Shown here piece after piece: positions 36,321 to 45,086 of a DNA stretch of 64,000 nt. Numbering within the stretch: position 1 is the first letter of the stretch; every line of letters starts with the position of its first letter. The notes under the pieces were generated by a model. It made no database searches and had not been told where the DNA came from. It saw only the letters and a program-made list of their open reading frames with translations. The translations under genes were made by a program, and so were the position numbers. This DNA comes from Helicobacteraceae bacterium. GTDB lineage: Bacteria > Campylobacterota > Campylobacteria > Campylobacterales > Sulfurimonadaceae. The stretch is taken from NCBI GenBank assembly GCA_027063225.1, contig JAMOSG010000039.1, positions 62,001 through 126,000 on the forward strand. Direction: 5' to 3'.

Positions 36321-37436
36321 CTATAAAAAGCTTTTTTTACCTGTTTTGTCGTATAGATCTTTGTATCTAAAGGTAATAAGGTTTTGCATAATAGCAAAAA
36401 GTATAATAAAATTCAAAAAACTGCTTCCTCCATAGCTAAACATAGGAAGGGGAACACCAACAACAGGAGCATATCCAATAGTCATGGAGATATTTACTCC
36501 CATATAGATAAAAATCATAAAAGCAATAGCACTAGAGACCACTTTAATGTAATAGTCTTTATTGTATTCACTTAAACTTAGTAAATGTAGAATTAGTAAA
36601 ATATAAACAGAAACAATCCCAAGAGCACCTAAAAAACCTGTACGCTCTACCAAAAAAGCAAAGATAAAATCACTTGTAGCAATTGGTAAAAATTTCATTT
36701 GTGTTTGGGTAGCTTCCTCTTTATCTTTTCCTGTAAGTCCACCTGAACCTATAGCAATAATCGATTGTTGTACATGGTAAGAGGGTTTTTCACTTAAAAA
36801 GTCATTAATACGTGTTTTTTGATAATCGTGAAGTACAAAGTTATAAGCAAGAGGAATAATAATTAAAACACCTACGATGATTGTTGCCCAAATTTTCCAA
36901 TAAACTCCCACATAAAATAAAATACCATAACTAATAAGTAAAAGAACAAGTGCTGTTCCTAAGTCTGGTTCTTTTGCAATAAGAAAAAATGGAAGTAATA
37001 TATAAAAATTTATTTTTAAAAAATCTTTTATTCTATAACCAAAAACTGGAGGTGGATTTTTATGGATAAGGTAAGCAAGCATTAAAATGAGAGCAGGTTT
37101 TACAAATTCTGATGGTTGAATAGTAGCATTTATAAAGGGTAGTTCAATCCATCTTTGTGCGCCAAGACGGGCATGACCAAAAAATTCAACAGCAAGTAAA
37201 AGTGCTATATTTATCCAATAAATTATTGGAATAACCCAACTAAAACGGCGAATAGGGAGTAAAAAAACACCTACAAAAACTAAAGCAGCGATTCCAACAT
37301 AGGCACTTTGTTTTTGAGCAAGAGCTGGAACTGCTTCACCTATAAGCCAATGGGATGTAACAATAAGAGGGATAAGTAAAAGTATTGAAATAAAGTCAAA
37401 TTGTGATAAAATACGCTTATCAAAAAATCTCCACAA
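36321..37436 (-). CDS. rodA: Rod-shape peptidoglycan glycosyltransferase RodA
   Basis: 371 residues, SEDS family, with about ten hydrophobic segments. GHARLGAQRWIELPFINATIQPSEFVKPALI-type signature (described in parts: GAQRWIELPF and QPSEFVKPALIL), AKEPDLGTALVLL and VVGVPLPMFSYGGSSFL are hallmarks; the Asp in EPDLGTA and the SYGGSS loop are catalytic-region residues. RodA polymerises lipid II with a class B penicillin-binding protein during side-wall growth. Length and motifs favour RodA over FtsW. It is divergent from the pseudouridine synthase gene with an inverted repeat between them. Confidence 0.9.
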   Translation of the reverse strand: MWRFFDKRILSQFDFISILLLIPLIVTSHWLIGEAVPALAQKQSAYVGIAALVFVGVFLLPIRRFSWVIPIIYWINIALLLAVEFFGHARLGAQRWIELPFINATIQPSEFVKPALILMLAYLIHKNPPPVFGYRIKDFLKINFYILLPFFLIAKEPDLGTALVLLLISYGILFYVGVYWKIWATIIVGVLIIIPLAYNFVLHDYQKTRINDFLSEKPSYHVQQSIIAIGSGGLTGKDKEEATQTQMKFLPIATSDFIFAFLVERTGFLGALGIVSVYILLILHLLSLSEYNKDYYIKVVSSAIAFMIFIYMGVNISMTIGYAPVVGVPLPMFSYGGSSFLNFIILFAIMQNLITFRYKDLYDKTGKKSFL

Positions 37437-37456
37437 AGAAAACCCCTAAATATAAA

Positions 37457-37475
37457 GTTACAAAGTAATTGTAAC
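37457..37475. promoter_or_regulatory. Inverted repeat GTTACAA-N5-TTGTAAC between rodA and rluA-like genes
   Basis: A perfect 7-bp inverted repeat with a 5-base spacer sits in the 55-base gap between two divergent genes, the usual place for an operator. I cannot link it to a known regulator; it could instead be a small hairpin in either leader. Confidence 0.35.
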
Positions 37476-37491
37476 ATAAAGGTTAAATGGT

Positions 37492-38457
37492 ATGAACAAT
37501 AAATTAGAATTTTTATGTAGTGAGCCTTTTAGATTAGATCTTTTTTTAGCAAAAGAGCTAGATCAAACTCGTTCACAGACTGCACAGCTTATTAAACAAG
37601 AGGTTGTAAGTGTTGATGGTAAAATTGTTAATAGAGCTGGTGTTAAATTAAAAGTGGGGCAAAGCATAGTTGTTGTTTTACCACAACCTAAACAAACAGA
37701 ACCATTAGAAGTAGATTTTGATGTAGAAATACTTTATGAAGATGAAGATTTGCTTGTTATTAATAAACCAACAGGGGTAACAGTACATGGTGCACCAAGT
37801 GTAAAAGATGCAACATTAGTAGATTGGTTAAAGCATAAAGGTGTGAGACTCTCAACAATTAGTGGAGAGGAGCGTCATGGAATTGTTCATAGACTCGATA
37901 AGGGGACAAGTGGAGTTATGGTTGTTGCAAAAAATAATGAATCGCATGAATTTTTGTCACAACAATTACAAGATAAATCTATGGGGCGTTACTATTTAGC
38001 AGTGATTACACCAAAACTTAAAGAGAATTTGACTATTGTTGAGTGTAGTATTGCAAGAAGTAGTGCAAATAGACTTAAAATGGGGTGTAATGAGAGTGGA
38101 AAATATGCAAAAAGTGCATTTGCCCACTTAGCACTAAGTAATGATGAAACAAAACAGCTTATTGCTTGTAAACTTTTTACTGGAAGAACACACCAAATTC
38201 GTGTTCATTTAGAGAGCATGAGTCGTCACATTATTGGAGATCATCTTTATGGTGGAACTACTAAAGGTGAAGGTAATGTAAATAGAATTATGCTTCATGC
38301 ATATTCCATATATTTTATCCATCCAAAAACAAAAAAGATGATGCAGTTTCAAGCACCTTTAGATAAAGAGATGTTAGCATACGTTGAGGAAAAATTTCAA
38401 GTGGAGAGAGATAGTGAAATATTTAATAGCGAGTTTATCACTCATTGTTTTCATTAG
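37492..38457 (+). CDS. RluA-family rRNA/tRNA pseudouridine synthase
   Basis: 321 residues. An S4-like RNA-binding domain at about 12-65 (FRLDLFLAKEL, SRSQ-like TRSQTAQLIKQ) precedes the catalytic domain. LLVINKPTGVTVHG (87-100) and HGIVHRLDKGTSGVMVV (129-145) are the family motifs; D136 is the catalytic Asp. FTGRTHQIRVHLESM is the third motif. S4 plus RluA domain resembles RluD, which modifies helix 69 of 23S rRNA, but the exact site is uncertain. The following lipoprotein gene starts inside its last 44 bases. Confidence 0.88.
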   Translation: MNNKLEFLCSEPFRLDLFLAKELDQTRSQTAQLIKQEVVSVDGKIVNRAGVKLKVGQSIVVVLPQPKQTEPLEVDFDVEILYEDEDLLVINKPTGVTVHGAPSVKDATLVDWLKHKGVRLSTISGEERHGIVHRLDKGTSGVMVVAKNNESHEFLSQQLQDKSMGRYYLAVITPKLKENLTIVECSIARSSANRLKMGCNESGKYAKSAFAHLALSNDETKQLIACKLFTGRTHQIRVHLESMSRHIIGDHLYGGTTKGEGNVNRIMLHAYSIYFIHPKTKKMMQFQAPLDKEMLAYVEEKFQVERDSEIFNSEFITHCFH

Positions 38458-39679
38458 TGGTTGTGGGATTAGCCCAGAGCCAAAAAAACCAAAAACTATA
38501 GCGGTAGATGAACATTTAGAGATGCCACAACTTACACAACATGGTGTTGTGTTAGATATGAATGCAATCGCTTTTGAATGGAAAAAAATTACAGATCCAA
38601 ATGTTGAAGGTATCTATATTTACAAATCATCAATTGATGATAAAAAGAAAATGGATAGCAATGTTCCTTATAAAGTGATAACAAATAGATATGCAACACA
38701 CTTTGTAGATAGTGAAATAAAGCCTTCTCATCGTTATGTGTATAAATTTTCTTCATATAGTGGAGATAAACGTTCCCATTTAACAAAAAAAATACCTTTA
38801 CGTTCCTTGGGAGTTCTTTCCTCTGTAACTTGGATTTATGGTGTTTCAAATATGCCAAGAAGTGCAAAAATACTTTGGAGGCCTCATCCAAATATGAGAG
38901 TAAAAAGTTATATTATTGAAAGAAAAGCACCAACAGATAAACACTACAAAGAGATAGCACAAATTGATGGAAGATTACACGCAGAGTATATTGATTGGGA
39001 TTTAAAAGATGCAACTCAATATTCATATAGAATACGTGTAAAAACATTTGATGGTATTGTCTCTCATGCTAGTGCTTTTGTAAAAATAGTAACGAAAAAA
39101 ACTCCATCTACTATAAAAGGTTTTCAAGCGACAACAAATTTACCTAAGAAAATTCTCCTTACATGGAAACCAACAACGCAAAAAGATTTTAAACGTTATT
39201 ACCTTTATAGAGCAAAACAAAAAGATGGAGAGTATGAGCTTATAGCAAAACTTTATAACCCAAAGTTTATAGATAAAACACAAGAGGATGGGGAGGTTTA
39301 TTATTATCATTTAACAGTTATTGACAATGATGGTTTAGAGAGTGATTTTGTTGCAACAAAAGGGATGAGTTTAGCACAACCAAAAGCTCCAAAATTATTA
39401 GATTTAAAGTTAAAAGATGGTAAAATAATTTTACATTGGATTGCCTTAGATGGTAGAGCTAAAAGCTATATGATTCTAAGACACGAAAAGATTGGTTGGT
39501 TTGATGAAGTTGTAAAACGCTATGAAGATATTAAAGAACAAGAGTTTATAGATAGTGACATAAAAGGTGGTGCAACTTACACTTATGAGGTATATGCACT
39601 CGATAAATATCTTCTTGTTTCAAAACCTAGTAATCAACTTCAAATTACAACAAAACAAAATAAAAAAGCTGAGAAATAG
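38414..39679 (+). CDS. Fibronectin type III repeat lipoprotein
   Basis: About 421 residues. I chose the GTG at 38414, because GGAG lies 7 bases upstream and the protein then starts MKYLIASLSLIVFISGC, a lipoprotein signal with the lipobox Cys at C17; an in-frame TTG at 38384 would add 10 charged residues before it. Four FN3-like modules follow, each with a Trp (AFEWKKI, KILWRPH, LLTWKPT, ILHWIAL) and a closing YxYRI or YTYEVYA strand. It should sit on the envelope facing the periplasm. No catalytic domain. The gene begins within the pseudouridine synthase gene and abuts trmB with no gap. Confidence 0.8.
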   Translation: MKYLIASLSLIVFISGCGISPEPKKPKTIAVDEHLEMPQLTQHGVVLDMNAIAFEWKKITDPNVEGIYIYKSSIDDKKKMDSNVPYKVITNRYATHFVDSEIKPSHRYVYKFSSYSGDKRSHLTKKIPLRSLGVLSSVTWIYGVSNMPRSAKILWRPHPNMRVKSYIIERKAPTDKHYKEIAQIDGRLHAEYIDWDLKDATQYSYRIRVKTFDGIVSHASAFVKIVTKKTPSTIKGFQATTNLPKKILLTWKPTTQKDFKRYYLYRAKQKDGEYELIAKLYNPKFIDKTQEDGEVYYYHLTVIDNDGLESDFVATKGMSLAQPKAPKLLDLKLKDGKIILHWIALDGRAKSYMILRHEKIGWFDEVVKRYEDIKEQEFIDSDIKGGATYTYEVYALDKYLLVSKPSNQLQITTKQNKKAEK

Positions 39680-40855
39680 ATGCCACATTTACATATTAAA
39701 GAGTTCAAAGAGATAGATTTTCCAGCAACACATGATGGTGTTGCATTTGATTTTATTGCTAATAATGTTAAGTATGATAATGAGCAGCTAATTGCTACAC
39801 AAGTAGGGGAAGACAAGTTTTTTCTTCTTGTTGTAGATGAAGATAATAAAAAGATGCTCAAAACAGATAAACTAACAAGACCCGCTTCTATTTACAATGT
39901 ACATAAAGCGCTTTTAGCATATGCAGAGTTGGCAGATTTAGAAGTTATAAGCTCAAATGTTCCTCAAAAACCAAAGAATATTCACCTTCAAGAGGTAAGT
40001 GCTCTGAAAAAAATAGAGTATTTTATAGAAGAGTTTCCAACAGATAAAGAGATAGCTATTGAGGTTGGTTTTGGCTCTGGAAGACATATTTTACATCAAG
40101 CAATTAATAATCCAGATATTTTATTTATTGGGATTGAGATCCATAGACCTTCAATTGAGCAAGTTTTAAAACAGATAAATATCCAAAATATAGATAATCT
40201 TTTACTTTTAGATTATGATGCTCGTTTATTTATGGAGCTTGTACCATCTAATTTAGTTCGTACTATTTATGTACATTTTCCAGTACCTTGGGATAAAAAG
40301 CCACATCGTCGTGTTATCTCTACTGCATTTATAGAGGAAGCAAAGCGTATTTTAAAAGTGGGTGGAACACTAGAGCTAAGAACAGATAGTGAAAAATATT
40401 ATGCATATTCGTATGAAACTTTTATAGCATTTAATAAAATCACTCTTCAAATCAATAAAAACAAAGAGATAGCAGTAAGTTCTAAGTATGAAGATAGATG
40501 GAAAAAGATGCAAAAAAACATCTATGATGTTGTAATGATAAATGATGAAGAATCACCAGCTTTAGAATTAGAGGGGAGTTTTGATTTTAAAGAAGCAAAG
40601 GTAGATTTTGAGAAACTTTTATCTCTTAATGCAAAAACACAAAAATTTGCCCAAAGTTTTATCCATATAGAGAGAATCTATAAAATGAAAGATGGTTTAT
40701 TGCTTCGTATATCTATGGGAAGTTTTGATAGACCTGAACATCTTTATTTGATTTTAAAAGAGAATCAACAACCTGAGTATTATCCACTTCCTCCAATTCG
40801 CACACGTGCAAATTTAGAAACACATAATTATCTTTTAGAGGTTATTTATGGATAA
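39680..40855 (+). CDS. trmB: tRNA (guanine-N7)-methyltransferase, long form
   Basis: 391 residues, longer than the 210-240 of most TrmB proteins, with extra N-terminal (about 1-110) and C-terminal (about 300-391) parts as seen in Campylobacterota. [17 protein letters not shown] (about 124-140) binds [18 protein letters not shown] and [17 protein letters not shown] are the family motifs, and [17 protein letters not shown] follows. It methylates G46 in the variable loop of tRNAs. It starts directly after the FN3 gene stop, and ftsE starts 8 bases inside its end. Confidence 0.9.
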   Translation: MPHLHIKEFKEIDFPATHDGVAFDFIANNVKYDNEQLIATQVGEDKFFLLVVDEDNKKMLKTDKLTRPASIYNVHKALLAYAELADLEVISSNVPQKPKNIHLQEVSALKKIEYFIEEFPTDKEIAIEVGFGSGRHILHQAINNPDILFIGIEIHRPSIEQVLKQINIQNIDNLLLLDYDARLFMELVPSNLVRTIYVHFPVPWDKKPHRRVISTAFIEEAKRILKVGGTLELRTDSEKYYAYSYETFIAFNKITLQINKNKEIAVSSKYEDRWKKMQKNIYDVVMINDEESPALELEGSFDFKEAKVDFEKLLSLNAKTQKFAQSFIHIERIYKMKDGLLLRISMGSFDRPEHLYLILKENQQPEYYPLPPIRTRANLETHNYLLEVIYG

Positions 40856-41519
40856 AGTGATAATTGCAGACAATTTAACACTTGCATATTCACAAAGTGA
40901 AGCTATTATAAATAGAGCAAGTTTTTCTGTTAATTCTGGAAGTTTTGTTTTTATTACAGGGGCAAGTGGTAGTGGAAAATCTACACTTTTAAAATCACTT
41001 TATGGTGCTTTAAAACCAAATGGTGGGAGTTTAGTTGTTGGTGGAGTTGAGCTTAAAAAGGTTTCTAATTCTAAGTTAAACTTTTTACGTAGACATATTG
41101 GAATAGTTTTTCAAGATTATAAGCTGGTACGTGAGTGGACTATTGAAAAAAATATTATGTTACCACTTATTATTAATGGATATGAAAAAAATGTGATTAC
41201 AAGTCAAGTTGATTCTTTATTGCAACATGTTCGTCTAAAACATCAAGCTGGTAAATATCCACAAGAGTTGAGCGGGGGTGAGCAGCAACGTGTTGCAATG
41301 GCAAGAGCACTTTCACATAATCCTATTTTAATTTTAGCAGATGAGCCTACGGGTAACCTTGATGATTATTCATCGCAACTTATTTGGAACCTTTTAGAGG
41401 GAGCAAATACACAGTTAAAAACTACTGTTATTGTTGTAACACACAACATTCCAAAAAATATGAATGTAAATTATAAACATTTTCATATAGAGTATGGGAG
41501 TATTCGTGAAGTCAATTAA
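40848..41519 (+). CDS. ftsE: Cell division ABC ATPase FtsE
   Basis: 223 residues. Walker A GASGSGKS at 38-45, Q-loop [10 protein letters not shown], signature [15 protein letters not shown], Walker [14 protein letters not shown] and switch His in VVVTHN are all present. In complex with FtsX it uses ATP to drive activation of peptidoglycan hydrolases at the septum. It is followed by ftsX and by an EnvC-like activator, which supports FtsE rather than a generic transporter ATPase. It overlaps trmB by 8 bases and ftsX by 14 bases. Confidence 0.9.
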   Translation: MDKVIIADNLTLAYSQSEAIINRASFSVNSGSFVFITGASGSGKSTLLKSLYGALKPNGGSLVVGGVELKKVSNSKLNFLRRHIGIVFQDYKLVREWTIEKNIMLPLIINGYEKNVITSQVDSLLQHVRLKHQAGKYPQELSGGEQQRVAMARALSHNPILILADEPTGNLDDYSSQLIWNLLEGANTQLKTTVIVVTHNIPKNMNVNYKHFHIEYGSIREVN

Positions 41520-42318
41520 AAATCATCTATCTCTTGTTATTGCTCTTGTGAGTATTTTATTTTCACTACAAGTTCTTGTTATTACAGATAGAGCTATTAT
41601 GAGTTATAAAGAGCAATTAGCTTCTCAGTACTCTGTAGTTGTCGTTGCAAAAGTTTCTTTAAAACAGGAGCAGTTTTTAAAAATGGATCCTCTAATAAAA
41701 TCTGCGACTGCTCTTTCTCCAGATGATGTTATAAAACGATTAAACAGTGGAATGGATAAAAAAAATATAGAGCTTTTAAAATTAACACTACCAAAGTTTT
41801 ACAAACTTCATTTAAAGCATTATCCAACTCCTCAAGAGGTGCAAGATTTAACAAAAAAACTTCTTAAACAAAAGAGTATTGTGAAAGTTGAAAACTTTGC
41901 TCATACACACGATTTAGTTTATAAACTATTGGTGTTATTTAAGACAATTATAGTTATTTTTACTGTAGCAGTTTTTGTAGTTACATCGTTACTTATTTTT
42001 AAAGAGCTTCGCATTTGGCAATTTAAACATAGTGAACGTATGAATATTATGGGGCTTTTTGGAGCACCTATGTGGTTACGCTCAGCTGTACTTTTTCGTT
42101 TAGCAATCGTTGATGCAATTATCGCTTCAATTGTTTCTTTTGTTGTATTTGTTTATCTTTCAACAAATAGTTGGCTTTTAGAGCAGTTTAAAACATTGAA
42201 TATAGAGCTTGTTATTTTTAATCCTATAGATGATTTGGTGATGTTTTTAGGTGTAAGTGTAATTCTTGCAACAATTTTAGCAACAATGATAGTTTTATGG
42301 CATAAAGAAGAGGTATGA
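41506..42318 (+). CDS. ftsX: Cell division membrane protein FtsX
   Basis: About 270 residues. One hydrophobic segment near the N-terminus (about 8-26), an extracellular domain at about 30-140, then three membrane segments (about 147-168, 195-225, 240-262), the FtsX topology. I chose the GTG at 41506 because GGGAG lies 5 bases upstream; an ATG at 41494 has no good ribosome site. The external domain carries the signal from FtsE to a periplasmic coiled-coil activator, encoded next (4-base overlap, ATGA). Confidence 0.85.
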   Translation: MKSIKNHLSLVIALVSILFSLQVLVITDRAIMSYKEQLASQYSVVVVAKVSLKQEQFLKMDPLIKSATALSPDDVIKRLNSGMDKKNIELLKLTLPKFYKLHLKHYPTPQEVQDLTKKLLKQKSIVKVENFAHTHDLVYKLLVLFKTIIVIFTVAVFVVTSLLIFKELRIWQFKHSERMNIMGLFGAPMWLRSAVLFRLAIVDAIIASIVSFVVFVYLSTNSWLLEQFKTLNIELVIFNPIDDLVMFLGVSVILATILATMIVLWHKEEV

Positions 42319-43565
42319 TTAAAAGTTTATTTTTAGTAGCAAGTTTACTTTTTGTTTCTGCTAATGCTCAAGATGACATTGACAAAAAGATTAAAAAAAC
42401 AAGTACAAAGTTAAGTCGTTTTCATAAAAGCTATGCACAACTTAGCAAAAAAATGTCACGGATTGCAGATGAAATTTTAAAGCAAAAAGAGGAACTTTAT
42501 AAACAAAGTATCTATTTAGATGAACTCAAAGTTGCTTTAAGAAAGAAAGAAAGAGATTATAAAAAAAATAAACAAGCTTTAAAAAAATTAACATCAAAAC
42601 AGGTAAAACTTTTAGAGACACAACAAAAAATAGAGGATAACCTTTTGTTTTTTATCTCTAAAAGTATCTCTTTATCTTTACTTTTAGAAGATGAAAATAC
42701 AAAAACTGCACAAACACTTATTGAGTCTGAAGTATTAAAAAGTATGCTTGAAAACTTTAAGAAAAAAGCAAAAAAATTAAATGAAGATTTTTATCTCAAT
42801 GCTCAAAATATAGAAGAACTCAACAAAGAAACTAAAAAATTACGTCAAGCTATCAAAGATATAGAATCTCGCCGTGCTAAAATTAAAAAAATTCAAAAAG
42901 AGAATAAAAAGGCACTTGTTCGTTTAAATAGAGATAGATTAAAATATAAACAGGCATTGAAAAATCTTTTGAAGAAACAAGATACTTTAAAAAAGACACT
43001 AGCTGGGCTTAATATTATTAAAATAGATAAAAAGAAAAAAGCGCAAGAGGAGAGAGCAAGACGTTTAGCTTTTAAAAAGAAACTTCAACAGCAAAAAAAG
43101 GAGCGTGAGAGCTTAAACAATAAAAAATTACCAAAAGTAAAACGTTATGCAGATAGTTATCAAGCAGTAAAAACAAAACGTTATCGTGGTCCAAAAACAA
43201 TTGCACCATTAAAACATTATACTATTACTAAAAAATATGGGACATATACAGATCCAATTTATGGTATAAAAATATTTAATGAGTCTATTTCCCTAAAACC
43301 AAAAACACCAAACGCAAAAGTGCGTAATGTTTTTAATGGAAAGGTTATATATGCAGATAAAACAGCTGTTTTAGATAATATTGTTATTGTAGAGAACCAT
43401 CATGGAATACATACAATTTACGCAAATCTTTCTCAGATTGCACCTAATGTAAAAAAAGGTTTTCGTATTAGAAAAGGGTATGTTATTGGTAGAGTTGAAA
43501 AGGAATTGGTGTTTGAAGTTACACAAAAATCGTATCATATAAACCCAATAAAACTTTTTAGATAA
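42315..43565 (+). CDS. EnvC-like murein hydrolase activator with degenerate LytM domain
   Basis: 416 residues. A signal peptide (MIKSLFLVASLLFVSANA) is followed by a long coiled coil (about 22-245, very rich in Lys, Leu and Gln), then a LytM/M23-like domain (about 290-415). In that domain the zinc-binding residues are lost: the HxxxD position reads IFNESISL, and the HLHFE position reads LVFEV, so it should not cut peptidoglycan itself. This is the known state of EnvC, which binds FtsX and activates amidases at the septum. Placement right after ftsE and ftsX supports that role. Confidence 0.88.
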   Translation: MIKSLFLVASLLFVSANAQDDIDKKIKKTSTKLSRFHKSYAQLSKKMSRIADEILKQKEELYKQSIYLDELKVALRKKERDYKKNKQALKKLTSKQVKLLETQQKIEDNLLFFISKSISLSLLLEDENTKTAQTLIESEVLKSMLENFKKKAKKLNEDFYLNAQNIEELNKETKKLRQAIKDIESRRAKIKKIQKENKKALVRLNRDRLKYKQALKNLLKKQDTLKKTLAGLNIIKIDKKKKAQEERARRLAFKKKLQQQKKERESLNNKKLPKVKRYADSYQAVKTKRYRGPKTIAPLKHYTITKKYGTYTDPIYGIKIFNESISLKPKTPNAKVRNVFNGKVIYADKTAVLDNIVIVENHHGIHTIYANLSQIAPNVKKGFRIRKGYVIGRVEKELVFEVTQKSYHINPIKLFR

Positions 43566-43571
43566 ATTTGA

Positions 43572-43577
43572 TATAAT
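43572..43577 (+). promoter_or_regulatory. Extended -10 (TGATATAAT) candidate for thrC
   Basis: TATAAT preceded by TG at the extended -10 distance (TGATATAAT, from 43569) lies 36 bases before the thrC ATG and just after the EnvC-like gene stop. It is the best promoter-like match in the window. Confidence 0.5.
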
Positions 43578-43613
43578 TGCAAAAAATTTAAAATTCGAAA
43601 AAAGAGAAACAAA

Positions 43614-45086
43614 ATGAACTTTATACAAACACGTGGTATTGATACTAACAAGCCTGCTAAAGCGGCATTTTCAGAAGTTATTTTAGATCCTATCGCATCT
43701 TTTGGTGGGTTATATGTCCCAGAAAAATTACCAGAATTGGGTGAAGAGTTTTTACAAAAACATCTTCAATCATCATATAAAGAACTAGCTCTTGATATGC
43801 TTCTCCGTTTTGAAGTAGATATTGAAAAAGAGATTTTAGAAGAAGCACTTGCATTGTATGATAAGTTTGATGATGGTAAAAATCCTGTACCTGTTGTAAA
43901 AGTGAAAGAGGATCTTTTTGTAAGTGAACTTTATCATGGTCCAACACGTGCTTTTAAAGATATGGCACTACAGCCTTTTGGTGTAGTTTTATCTTCTATT
44001 GCTCAAAAAAGGGATGAGAATTATCTTATTTTAGCAGCAACAAGTGGAGATACTGGTCCAGCTGCACTTGAAACATTTAAAAATAGAGCAAATGTAAAAG
44101 TAGCTTGTTTGTATCCAGATGGTGGAACAAGTGATGTACAACGTCTTCAAATGGTTACAGAGGATGCACCAAACTTAAAAGTTATTGGTATTCATGGTGT
44201 TTTTGATGATGCACAAAGTGCGTTAAAACGCCTTTTAGCTTCACAAGATTTTAAAAATACACTCAAAGAGAAACATACAATGCTCTCAGCAGCGAACTCT
44301 GTAAATTTTGGGCGTATTATTTTTCAAATTATTTATCATATCCACTCTTATTTAGAACTTGTTCGTACAAATGAGATTACAATGGGTGAGAAAGTATATT
44401 TAAATGTACCTAGTGGAAATTTTGGAAATGCTCTTGGTGGTTATTATGCTTGGAAAATGGGACTTCCTGTTGAAAAAATCATTATCTCTTCAAATGAGAA
44501 CAATGTTTTAACACGTCTTATTAAAGATGGAAAATATGATTTACGTCAAAGTGAAGTTGTTTCAACTACATCACCTGCTATGGATATTTTAAAATCTTCA
44601 AATGTTGAGCGTGTGCTTTATGATCTTTTTGGAACTGAGCGTACGCGTGAGCTTATGCAAAATTTAGAAGAACAAAATTTTTATGAGCTTACTCAAGAGG
44701 AGTTAATTAAACTTCAAGAGTGTTTCGATGCAGATTTTTGTACAGGAGAAGAGGGTAAAAAGTATATTAAAGATACATTTGAGAAAAATAATTATCTTAT
44801 GGATCCACATACTGCTACTTGTATGAAATCTTACGAAACATGTACAAAAGATGGAATTAAAACTATTGCATACTCAACAGCCGAGTGGACAAAATTTTCT
44901 CCTGTAATTGCAAATGCTTTAACAGGTGCACAAAATATGAGTGATATTGAAGCGTTAGAGACTATCTCTAAAACTGCATCCCTTCCAATCCCTCAAATGG
45001 TAAAAGATCTTTTCTCTAAAGAGATTGCACAAAAAACTGTTATAGAGAAGGAAAATATTGAAGACGAGATTCTTAAGTTTTTGTAG
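43614..45086 (+). CDS. threonine synthase thrC: Threonine synthase
   Basis: 490 residues, the longer bacterial/yeast-type threonine synthase. An N-terminal domain (FIQTRGIDTNKPAKAAF; FGGLYVPEKLP) precedes the PLP domain, where K115 in GPTRAFKDMALQP forms the Schiff base; LAATSGDTGPAALE and NVPSGNFGNALGGYYA bind the cofactor phosphate and substrate. It converts O-phosphohomoserine to threonine. AGAGA precedes the ATG. The large metallopeptidase gene starts with TTG inside its last 29 bases. Confidence 0.95.
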   Translation: MNFIQTRGIDTNKPAKAAFSEVILDPIASFGGLYVPEKLPELGEEFLQKHLQSSYKELALDMLLRFEVDIEKEILEEALALYDKFDDGKNPVPVVKVKEDLFVSELYHGPTRAFKDMALQPFGVVLSSIAQKRDENYLILAATSGDTGPAALETFKNRANVKVACLYPDGGTSDVQRLQMVTEDAPNLKVIGIHGVFDDAQSALKRLLASQDFKNTLKEKHTMLSAANSVNFGRIIFQIIYHIHSYLELVRTNEITMGEKVYLNVPSGNFGNALGGYYAWKMGLPVEKIIISSNENNVLTRLIKDGKYDLRQSEVVSTTSPAMDILKSSNVERVLYDLFGTERTRELMQNLEEQNFYELTQEELIKLQECFDADFCTGEEGKKYIKDTFEKNNYLMDPHTATCMKSYETCTKDGIKTIAYSTAEWTKFSPVIANALTGAQNMSDIEALETISKTASLPIPQMVKDLFSKEIAQKTVIEKENIEDEILKFL

